Positions 1 through 5,859 of a stretch of DNA of 8,441 bases are shown piece after piece. The notes beneath the pieces are model-generated. The model made no database searches, was not told where the DNA came from, and was given only the letters and a program-made list of their open reading frames with translations. Source of the stretch: Anaeroplasmataceae bacterium. GTDB taxonomy: Bacteria > Bacillota_I > Bacilli_A > Acholeplasmatales > Anaeroplasmataceae. Made by a program: the position numbers and the translations under genes. The stretch spans positions 1 to 8,441 of the forward strand of contig JAIDMV010000084.1 of NCBI GenBank assembly GCA_029050385.1, given 5' to 3'. Each line of letters starts with the position of its first letter. Within the stretch, counting starts at the first letter, position 1.

Positions 1-1197
1 AGATGTGTATACGCGCCAGATATAGGTACAACCATTAAATGTATTATATAATGACCCGCCAATATAAGTTACTGTTTTTAGGGATTGTGGAATATAGCCA
101 TAACGAACCTCATAAGAATTCTCAAAACTTTTTCTAGAAAACCAAAAACCTATTGATCCATCAAGAGGGTTAGGTAAATGTGGTGTGGTTAAAGATTCTA
201 AATTACTACAACCACTTAAAATTGCATCTCCTCTTTGCTTAACACTAGTAGGAATCACTAATTCCCTTAATCCTTTACAATTCTTAAATGCAGATGCTCC
301 TATAGATATAATGCTTTCAGGGATATTCAATTCTGTAATACTGAACTGATCTTGGAAGGCATTATCTGCTATTTTCTTAACTGGTTTATCATTATAAACC
401 TCTGGAATATTTATAATAGATCTTTCCATCGCAACACCTGTAACAGCATATCCGCCGACTTCATTATCATATTCATAAGTTAAATATTCCCATGCTGCCA
501 AATCACCACATCTTGTGCATATTTCATTAGAATCATAACTATGACCTAATGCAGGAATCTCTTTTATAGTGGAATAATCACATCTACTACAATATTCATA
601 TGCTTCATAACCAACCTCTTTACAGGTTGGAGCTTTGGCAGATTCAGTTTTTATATCATGACCAATAGCTTTAATTTCTTCTTCTTTAATTTGAGTAGTG
701 AATGCCTTATTTTTAAATTGTGCTGTATAGGTAATTAATCCTGTTTCTAAACATTTTGCAGGTTCAATACTTTTTGTCACATCAACAGTTTCTGATATTA
801 TGTGAGTTTGATTTCTATCACATAAAATAGTTGCTGTAACTTTTGTACTATCTTGGTTCCAAGAATAGGTTGCCTTACCATATGTATGATCTAATGCAGG
901 AATACTTTTATAAGTAGAATAAGAACATCTCTTACAGGTATCATATGCTTCATAGCCTGCCTCTTCACAGGTGGCAGCTTTGCCTTCATGATGCTCTAAA
1001 TCATGACCTAATGGTTTTTTCTTATTATCTTCATAAAAGTCACCACATTCTTCACAAAGATAAAGAGTAAAACCTTCTTCTGTACAAGTAGGCTCATTAA
1101 CATCTTTTAAGTATTTATGCTGATGCCCACAGCTTACAAAAAGCATAGGCAATATACATATGGATAAAATCCAACATAATTTGCTAATTTTTCTCAT
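1..1197 (-). CDS. BspA-like leucine-rich-repeat surface lipoprotein, N-terminal part (3' end beyond window)
   Basis: The frame is open from an ATG at 1197 to the window edge (399 codons, no stop), so the C-terminus is missing. Residues 1-22 form a lipoprotein signal peptide: basic start MRKISK, hydrophobic core, then FVSC with Cys23 as the expected lipidation site. The protein should therefore be exported and membrane-anchored. Residues 34-231 carry modules of the form PTC-x-E-x-G-Y...C-x-x-C...GH (for example around 64-104 and 179-219), ending in a CTRCG knuckle at 227-231. Residues about 262-335 look like BspA-type LRRs (LNIPESIISIGASAF, then LRELVIPTSV). Such proteins are typically surface adhesins or binding proteins; no ligand can be deduced here. 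An AGAAAGGAA ribosome binding site lies 8 nt upstream. The promoter is unusual (see 1229-1259). The lipoprotein and LRR assignments are sound; the specific role is unknown. Confidence 0.85.
   Translation of the reverse strand, partial: MRKISKLCWILSICILPMLFVSCGHQHKYLKDVNEPTCTEEGFTLYLCEECGDFYEDNKKKPLGHDLEHHEGKAATCEEAGYEAYDTCKRCSYSTYKSIPALDHTYGKATYSWNQDSTKVTATILCDRNQTHIISETVDVTKSIEPAKCLETGLITYTAQFKNKAFTTQIKEEEIKAIGHDIKTESAKAPTCKEVGYEAYEYCSRCDYSTIKEIPALGHSYDSNEICTRCGDLAAWEYLTYEYDNEVGGYAVTGVAMERSIINIPEVYNDKPVKKIADNAFQDQFSITELNIPESIISIGASAFKNCKGLRELVIPTSVKQRGDAILSGCSNLESLTTPHLPNPLDGSIGFWFSRKSFENSYEVRYGYIPQSLKTVTYIGGSLYNTFNGCTYIWRVYTS
546..663 (-). repeat. Imperfect 118-bp direct repeat, copy A, inside the lipoprotein gene
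   Basis: This copy matches 891-1008 over 118 bp with no net insertion or deletion, at an offset of exactly 345 bp (115 codons). It encodes residues about 179-218, one GHD...PTC...YEAYEYCSRC...IPALG module. Shared stretches include ctaatgcagg and atatgcttcata on the plus strand. The in-frame spacing means recombination between copies would delete or add whole modules. Confidence 0.75.
891..1008 (-). repeat. Imperfect 118-bp direct repeat, copy B, inside the lipoprotein gene
   Basis: This is the partner of 546-663 and encodes residues about 64-103, the GHD...ATC...YEAYDTCKRC...IPALD module. The copies have diverged by scattered substitutions, so this is an old internal duplication and not a recent one. 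Confidence 0.75.
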
Positions 1198-1228
1198 TTT
1201 TATATTCCTTTCTTTTATATATAAAATA

Positions 1229-1259
1229 ATTATACCCCCCCCCCGACCATTTTTGTCAA
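1229..1259 (-). promoter_or_regulatory. Sigma-70-type promoter of the lipoprotein gene with homopolymeric spacer
   Basis: On the minus strand a perfect -35 TTGACA (1254-1259) and a perfect -10 TATAAT (1229-1234) are separated by 19 bp. The spacer ends in ten consecutive G directly against the -10. The usual optimum is 17 bp, so the version seen here should be weak, and loss of two G would give an ideal promoter. Transcription would start near 1220-1222, leaving a leader of about 25 nt before the ATG at 1197. Confidence 0.8.
1235..1244. repeat. C10 (G10 on minus strand) homopolymer tract in the promoter spacer
   Basis: Ten consecutive C on the plus strand in otherwise very AT-rich intergenic DNA. 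The tract sits between the -35 and -10 elements of the lipoprotein promoter. Poly-C/G tracts of this length are prone to slipped-strand length change during replication. Confidence 0.9.
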
Positions 1260-1270
1260 TGTAAAAATAG

Positions 1271-1299
1271 TATTAAAAACAGGATAAAAATGATATAAT
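1271..1299 (+). promoter_or_regulatory. Probable extended -10 promoter of the flavin-reductase-like gene
   Basis: TGATATAAT at 1291-1299 is an extended -10 (TG-n-TATAAT). The best -35 at 17-bp spacing is TATTAA (1271-1276), which is weak, as is common with extended -10 promoters. The start would fall near 1306, with ribosome binding site AAAGGATG (1313-1320) before the ATG at 1326. It is back-to-back with the lipoprotein promoter, about 11 bp from that promoter's -35. Confidence 0.55.
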
Positions 1300-1325
1300 A
1301 TGAAGTGAAATGAAAGGATGATATT

Positions 1326-2255
1326 ATGAGTAGTTTTAAAGATTTAAGAATTGTAGATAATTTTTATCAAACATCTTCCTTTTTTCCTATGCCAACCATA
1401 TTAATTGGAACCTTGGATGAAAAAGGAAATACCTCCTTTGGGGCATATTCTCTTTGCTTCCCCTACTATATTGCTGGAAAAGACTATTATGCAATGGTAT
1501 TAGAATGTAGAAATAGTTCAAATACCTGCAAAGGAATTTTAAGAACTGGAAAATGTAGTTTAAACTTTTTACCTGATTCTAAAAAGTATTTTAAAGAAAT
1601 TGTAAGACTAGGATTTCCTGGAGAAACTCCTGAAGAAAAAATGAAGGACTGCATTTTTACCTTAGAGGAAGGATTAAGGAAGCAGGAAAATCCTAATGAA
1701 GTTTATCCTAAGGTTATCCAAGAAGCTTTTCAAGTTTTTGAATGTACTTGGGTAAAAGAATTAGATAATGCCCAAGAGGATACAATTCAAGAAGAATATA
1801 ATGGTCCTTATCATGACTTCAATGGAATCACCTCTAAATATGGAGCACATTTTATTTTGAAAATAGACAAAATTTTAATGAAAGAAAAATACTATACTTC
1901 TATTGTTGATGGTGTAAATAAAAATAATTTTCCTAAAGTCCCTGTAGATTATGGCTATAGAGATTCTACAAACTTCTGGTGTTCGCAATTTAAAAAGCCT
2001 TTTGCTGAACCAATACCTAATAAAGAGGTCGACATTGAATCCGTAAAATATGCAGCAAACCGTGCAGACCCTGTTGTGAAATTTTCAGATGATGCATGCA
2101 GGACTATGGTGAAAATTCCAAGAGTTTTTCTATCTATGGTTCTAAAGGGATGTGTAGCATGGGCAAAGGAAAACAATTGTACCTTAATCACCGCTAAGGA
2201 AATGCAAATCATTAATGATAAACGCAAGGAAGAAAAAAACAAAAAGAAAAAATAA
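1326..2255 (+). CDS. Flavin reductase-like (FMN-binding split barrel) protein with C-terminal helical domain
   Basis: 309 residues. Residues about 15-200 resemble the flavin_reduct/flavoredoxin split-barrel family: a PMPTILIGTLDEKGN strand-turn start, then a GAYSLC-FPYYI segment, an ECRNSSNT stretch, and an RTGKCSLNFLPD segment like the 'F-x-VN' region of these FMN proteins. Members bind FMN and transfer electrons from NAD(P)H or partner proteins; the substrate is not evident. Residues about 252-300 (DACRTMVKIPRVF, then a helix ending AKENNC, then LITAKEM) resemble the small PCP_red-type domain of light-independent protochlorophyllide reductase subunits, which also occurs in unrelated proteins. 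The tail is Lys-rich (KEEKNKKKK). There is no signal peptide or membrane segment, so it is cytosolic. The ATG has ribosome binding site AAAGGATG. It is monocistronic, divergent from the lipoprotein gene, and ends at a shared terminator. The barrel call is from sequence pattern only. Confidence 0.7.
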   Translation: MSSFKDLRIVDNFYQTSSFFPMPTILIGTLDEKGNTSFGAYSLCFPYYIAGKDYYAMVLECRNSSNTCKGILRTGKCSLNFLPDSKKYFKEIVRLGFPGETPEEKMKDCIFTLEEGLRKQENPNEVYPKVIQEAFQVFECTWVKELDNAQEDTIQEEYNGPYHDFNGITSKYGAHFILKIDKILMKEKYYTSIVDGVNKNNFPKVPVDYGYRDSTNFWCSQFKKPFAEPIPNKEVDIESVKYAANRADPVVKFSDDACRTMVKIPRVFLSMVLKGCVAWAKENNCTLITAKEMQIINDKRKEEKNKKKK

Positions 2256-2270
2256 AAATCACAAACTAAA

Positions 2271-2297
2271 AAGAGGCAAGAAAATCACTTGCCTCTT
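2271..2297. terminator. Bidirectional intrinsic terminator between convergent genes
   Basis: A perfect 10-bp stem, AAGAGGCAAG (2271-2280) with CTTGCCTCTT (2288-2297), and a 7-nt loop. Plus-strand transcripts end in CTTTATA. Minus-strand transcripts continue into TTTAGTTTG. It begins 15 nt after the plus-strand stop and 3 nt after the minus-strand stop at 2300, so it serves both genes. Confidence 0.85.
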
Positions 2298-2299
2298 CT

Positions 2300-3355
2300 T
2301 TATACTTTTACTTTTCTTAAATAATATCCCTTTACTTTTGTTTGCGCATTTGTCCTAAATACTTTTAAAACAATATGCTGATAAAATTTTCTTTCTTCTT
2401 TTCCATTGGATAAACTTACGTATGAACTACAAAAAATAAAATTATTTTTTACAAACATATTCATAGGATCATAACCAACAATACAAGAAGGGAACTCAAT
2501 ATACTCTCCATTTTCTATCAAATCTTTTATAAGTGCATATTCCTTAGAACATTCTTTTTCATGATTTTCTATTTGTTTATAAATAGATCTATAGTTTTTT
2601 ATATTTATATATTTTGGTTTTATGTTCGTCATAACATTATGAAAAATAGACACTCCATAAAACACTTTAAAATCTATAGAAAGACTTTCCAATAAAGAAT
2701 AAAAGAATACACCACTATAATAACTTCTTCTACGAGGATCAAGCTGAAGTTCTAAAGATATAAGTTTTTTAGAGTAGACTTCCATTTGTTTAAGGTATTG
2801 AGATAAGGATAATGCTTTTAAAGCTTTTGAGGAAACATATTCCGCAGTACCCTCTATAGTCTCTGCCTTAACTTCATTTAGTGAGGATTGTGGATCATAA
2901 TCAATCATCTTCTTACGAACATAAAAAATATTTTGTAAAATTTCTATATTTGGATGTTCATAAGATTTTACTAATAATTTTGAATCTTTATATCTTAGAC
3001 TACAATACTTTTCTGTAATAGGGCTAAACAAAAGTTCAATGTCATCAGGATATCTATCCTCTTGGTTTTCCATTTGGAAACAATGAAACATTTCATGAAC
3101 AAGATTGGCTGCTAGAATATCCATATCATCTATTTCATCAAGTTCTAAATTCCAAATTGCTATAATCTCTTGATTATACTGGATGGCTGTATTTCCGTAA
3201 AAAAAATCTGGTTTTGGAAAAACTTTATGATTTAAGCAGGCTTCTTTTTCATTATATAGCGCAAAAGGAAACTTGTGAAATCCATTCCATAAAGCATTAA
3301 AATCTAGTTGGTCAAGTAGATAATCCACCTCTTGATATACTTTTTCTAAATCCAT
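2300..3355 (-). CDS. Putative HExxH zinc metallopeptidase-like protein, family not recognised
   Basis: 351 residues with no signal peptide or membrane helix, so probably cytosolic. The N-terminal half carries HEMFH (H87, E88, H91), a canonical zinc-binding and catalytic HExxH, about 75 residues before ETIEGTAEY (165-173). E168 or E172 there could be the third zinc ligand of a gluzincin-like fold. The preceding segment (FFYGNTAIQYNQEIIAIWN) looks like the edge strands before the active-site helix. Residues 205-351 match nothing I recognise. The substrate is unknown. The ATG at 3355 has GAGGG 7 nt upstream. A terminator (3414-3438) separates it from the preceding gene. A weak candidate promoter lies in the gap (TTTATT at 3403-3408 and TAAAAT at 3379-3384, 18-bp spacing), so it may be transcribed alone. 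The motif pair is clear; peptidase activity is inferred. Confidence 0.7.
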   Translation of the reverse strand: MDLEKVYQEVDYLLDQLDFNALWNGFHKFPFALYNEKEACLNHKVFPKPDFFYGNTAIQYNQEIIAIWNLELDEIDDMDILAANLVHEMFHCFQMENQEDRYPDDIELLFSPITEKYCSLRYKDSKLLVKSYEHPNIEILQNIFYVRKKMIDYDPQSSLNEVKAETIEGTAEYVSSKALKALSLSQYLKQMEVYSKKLISLELQLDPRRRSYYSGVFFYSLLESLSIDFKVFYGVSIFHNVMTNIKPKYINIKNYRSIYKQIENHEKECSKEYALIKDLIENGEYIEFPSCIVGYDPMNMFVKNNFIFCSSYVSLSNGKEERKFYQHIVLKVFRTNAQTKVKGYYLRKVKV

Positions 3356-3413
3356 TCTTTTTCCCTCTTTTCTATTTTATTTTAGCATAGAGCAAGCGGG
3401 GAAATAAATTGGA

Positions 3414-3438
3414 AAAGCTAGGAGTTTTTCCTAGCTTT
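3414..3438 (-). terminator. Intrinsic terminator after the GNAT-HTH gene
   Basis: On the minus strand, AAAGCTAGGA pairs perfectly with TCCTAGCTTT (10 bp) around a 5-nt loop, followed by a short T run (TTTTCC). The TAG stop of the upstream gene (3431-3433) lies within the stem. The T tract is short, so some read-through into the metallopeptidase-like gene is plausible. Confidence 0.65.
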
Positions 3439-4258
3439 CTATAATGTCAAGTATTTTCTTTATTATCATTGGTTTAGCAATTACACATAATCTAGCATGA
3501 GTTTTAGAAGGAGTCTTTAAATAAGAGAAGCGAACAGAATTTTCTTGATTCACTATATCTAATACGTTCTTGATTTTATCTTCTAATGAAGCATTCCACT
3601 CTAGGTCTACTACAAAACAACTCGCATCTACATTCACTGTATTCAAATAATCATTTACCATACCTTTAGATTTAATGATTAATTCTGCCTCTACAAACTT
3701 TTCTTTGAAAAAATTTTGAATATCTTCTTCGCTAAACTGCCACTTGCCTTTTATCATTTGGCCATTCAATAGACCTAGCTTGATATAATTTCTTAAAGTA
3801 CGAGTTGTCAGTGAAGTCATCATAGACAAGGTATTCATATCATAAAATATAAAAGTTTTTTTCATAGCAATATGTTTTATTCCTGCTTCTGAAAAGATAT
3901 CCCCAAAAGGAGTATATCCTAATGCTTCGTAAAATCCTTGGGCATGAATTTGAGCATGTAGATGAACTTCATTTATTCTTTGAAGTTGCCCTTCTGCAAG
4001 CTGCATAACTTTCCTACCATAACCTAGGCCTCTATAGTTCTTCTTTACACAAACTCTACCTATAATTGCAGGAGTAGATAAATATACTCTGGCATAGGCT
4101 ATAAGGATGTCATCTTTATAGATACAACAATGAATGTATCTATCCTCATTAACTTCTATTTCTAGTTCTACTGGAACATTCTGTTCTTCAATAAAAACCT
4201 CTGTTCTTAAAGCTTTGATATCCTCATTGATATCATTAAGTATCTTACTTGTTTCCAT
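3431..4258 (-). CDS. GNAT acetyltransferase fused to MerR/excisionase-type helix-turn-helix domain
   Basis: 275 residues from ATG 4258. Residues about 1-134 are a GNAT N-acetyltransferase related to the ElaA/YjcF-like group: the LRTEVFIEEQNVP start motif (17-29), acetyl-CoA-binding motif A with RVCVKK (68-73) and R-G-L-G-Y-G (76-81), then FYEALGYTPFGD (109-120) and terminal HIAMKK. Residues about 139-188 are a winged HTH (MNTLSMMTSLTTRTLRNYI, LGLLNG, KWQFSEEDIQNFF), matching the MerR/HTH_17 pattern. The last 85 residues are an unassigned alpha/beta region. GNAT domains of this type are usually free-standing, so an added DNA-binding domain suggests an acetyltransferase that also regulates transcription; the target is unknown. 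A GTG at 4264 could be used instead, but GAGAG sits 6 nt before ATG 4258. Either start overlaps the upstream stop (14 or 20 nt), pointing to translational coupling with the ABC-F gene. Confidence 0.8.
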   Translation of the reverse strand: METSKILNDINEDIKALRTEVFIEEQNVPVELEIEVNEDRYIHCCIYKDDILIAYARVYLSTPAIIGRVCVKKNYRGLGYGRKVMQLAEGQLQRINEVHLHAQIHAQGFYEALGYTPFGDIFSEAGIKHIAMKKTFIFYDMNTLSMMTSLTTRTLRNYIKLGLLNGQMIKGKWQFSEEDIQNFFKEKFVEAELIIKSKGMVNDYLNTVNVDASCFVVDLEWNASLEDKIKNVLDIVNQENSVRFSYLKTPSKTHARLCVIAKPMIIKKILDIIES

Positions 4259-5804
4259 TTTCACTCTCTTCGAACTTTAATTCTAAATCCACAAGACCTT
4301 CATAAAATTCTGGTTCATGGGTAACTAAGATAACACTACCAGGAAAATCATTGATACTATCCCAAAGTTCAGCTTTAGAATAGATGTCTAAATGATTGGT
4401 AGGCTCATCAAAAATTAAGACATTGCTTTTCTTCATTGTCATAAGAGCTAGTCTTACCTTTGTCTGTTGTCCACCAGATAGATTAGCCATAAGCTGTAAG
4501 GACATTTCTCCTTTGATGCCAGCTGTTGCTAGAACACTTCTAAGCTCCCCATCTGTTTTCATCGGATAAAATCTTCTTAAATAGCTGATTGGGGTAGTAA
4601 CAGAGTCATACTCTTCTTCCTGTGCAAAATAGTTTAAATCTGCTGAAGGATTCCATACATATTCTCCACTAATTGTCGGCAGGATTCCTAAAATACTTTT
4701 TAAAATCGTGGATTTCCCTATTCCGTTATGTCCTAGGATAACCACTTTTTCGTTATGCTTCAGCAAAAAATCTATATCTGATAAAACAGGCTTCCCATTG
4801 TAGCCGACAGTAAGTTTTTTTAGTTTTAATACTTCCTCACCAAGACCCTTAGAAAATGGAAATTTCAAATGCATCGGCTCATGATGCATAGGCTTTTCTA
4901 AAACCTTAACACGCTCAAGCATTTTTCTTCTCGATTTCGCCTGTTTAGAAGTGGTTGCACGAACAATATTTTTTTGAATGAATTCTTCTGTTTTCTTTAT
5001 CCATTTCTTTTGATTTTCAAAAGCGTTTTGATATTGTTCATCTCTAATGGCCTTTTCTTTCAAATATAGGTCATACTTCATTTTATAACGAACCATCTCT
5101 TTATTCGATAAACAATAAACAATCTCACCAATAGTTCTTAAGAAATCCTCATCATGACTAATTACAACAAAAGCTTTATCAAAATCAACTAAATACTTGG
5201 CAAGCCATTCAATATGCGCTGTATCTAAAAAGTTAGTAGGCTCATCCATCAATAAAACATCTGGTGCTTCTAACAATAATTTTGCAAGATAAACCTTTGC
5301 ACGTTGTCCACCACTTAAATGATTTAAATGTGTATCCATTCCATAGTTTGCAATACCTAAGCCATTGACTACATTGCCAAGGGTAGAATTCATTTGATAA
5401 AAATTCTTTTCTTCTAATTCTTCTTGAATACTTTGAGCACGGCTTAAATATTTTTCATACTCAGATTCAGCACAACTACATAATGCCTCATAATAAGAAT
5501 TCATCTGTTTTTCTTTTTCCAATAGTGGAGCAAATACCTCAGTTAAATAATCGTAAATAGAGATATCTTTTTTCACCTTTAACTGCTGATCTAAATACCC
5601 ATAGGTAACATGGTTTAACCAAGTAATAGAGCCTGCATCTGGAATTAAGTTTTTGGCGATCAGATTCATAAATGTAGATTTTCCACAGCCATTATCTCCA
5701 ACTAAGACGATATGCTCTTTAGGCTGAATTCGAAAACTCACCTTATTATATAAGCCAACATCGGCATATTTAAATTCTAAACCTTCAACCTCTAACAGTC
5801 CCAC
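4245..5804 (-). CDS. ABC-F family ATPase (ribosome-associated translation factor type)
   Basis: 519 residues from GTG 5804. Two ABC domains in tandem and no membrane segments, the hallmark of ABC-F. First domain: Walker A GDNGCGKST (37-45), signature LSGGQ (163-167), Walker B VLLMDEPTN (183-191), H-loop His217. Second domain: Walker A GHNGIGKST (358-366), LSGGQ (442-446), VLIFDEPTN (462-470), H-loop His496. The charged linker (about 240-315) contains RATTSKQAKSRRKMLER, the Arg/Lys-rich 'P-site tRNA interaction' type segment. Both ATP sites look intact. ABC-F proteins bind the ribosomal E site and relieve stalled or antibiotic-blocked ribosomes; which subfamily this is cannot be told by eye. 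It lies 55 bp downstream of thrS behind a hairpin and overlaps the next gene. A start at GTG 5810 would abut the Shine-Dalgarno sequence directly, so 5804 is preferred. Confidence 0.9.
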   Translation of the reverse strand: MGLLEVEGLEFKYADVGLYNKVSFRIQPKEHIVLVGDNGCGKSTFMNLIAKNLIPDAGSITWLNHVTYGYLDQQLKVKKDISIYDYLTEVFAPLLEKEKQMNSYYEALCSCAESEYEKYLSRAQSIQEELEEKNFYQMNSTLGNVVNGLGIANYGMDTHLNHLSGGQRAKVYLAKLLLEAPDVLLMDEPTNFLDTAHIEWLAKYLVDFDKAFVVISHDEDFLRTIGEIVYCLSNKEMVRYKMKYDLYLKEKAIRDEQYQNAFENQKKWIKKTEEFIQKNIVRATTSKQAKSRRKMLERVKVLEKPMHHEPMHLKFPFSKGLGEEVLKLKKLTVGYNGKPVLSDIDFLLKHNEKVVILGHNGIGKSTILKSILGILPTISGEYVWNPSADLNYFAQEEEYDSVTTPISYLRRFYPMKTDGELRSVLATAGIKGEMSLQLMANLSGGQQTKVRLALMTMKKSNVLIFDEPTNHLDIYSKAELWDSINDFPGSVILVTHEPEFYEGLVDLELKFEESENGNK

Positions 5805-5810
5805 TGTCAC

Positions 5811-5817
5811 ACCTCCT
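5811..5817 (-). promoter_or_regulatory. Ribosome binding site AGGAGGT that fixes the ABC-F start
   Basis: A consensus AGGAGGT is followed on the minus strand by GTGACAGTG. The first GTG (5810) touches the site with zero spacing; the second (5804) lies at a 6-nt spacing. Initiation at the second is therefore much more likely. Confidence 0.75.
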
Positions 5818-5824
5818 TACAATA

Positions 5825-5856
5825 AGATAGGGTCTATGAAATCATAGACCTTATCT
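5825..5856 (-). terminator. Intergenic hairpin between thrS and the ABC-F gene (weak terminator or attenuator)
   Basis: On the minus strand, AGATA-A-GGTCTATGA pairs with TCATAGACC-C-TATCT: 9 bp, one mismatch, then 5 bp, with a 2-nt loop (or a 4-nt loop if the last pair is open). The sequence after it, TATTGTAAGG, is a poor T tract, and no promoter is evident in the 55-bp gap. Partial termination or RNA processing with read-through into the ABC-F gene is the likeliest role. Confidence 0.55.
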
Positions 5857-5859
5857 CTT

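Noticed and set aside
1955..2242. 95-codon open frame on the minus strand
   Set aside because: It lies wholly inside the well-supported flavin-reductase-like gene on the other strand, has no ribosome binding site context, and its translation resembles no family.
3850..3870. Possible frameshift or assembly join making the GNAT-HTH fusion
   Set aside because: The frame is continuous, with no homopolymer error signature beyond short A/T runs, and each domain is intact. A real fusion is the simpler reading, though strain comparison would settle it.
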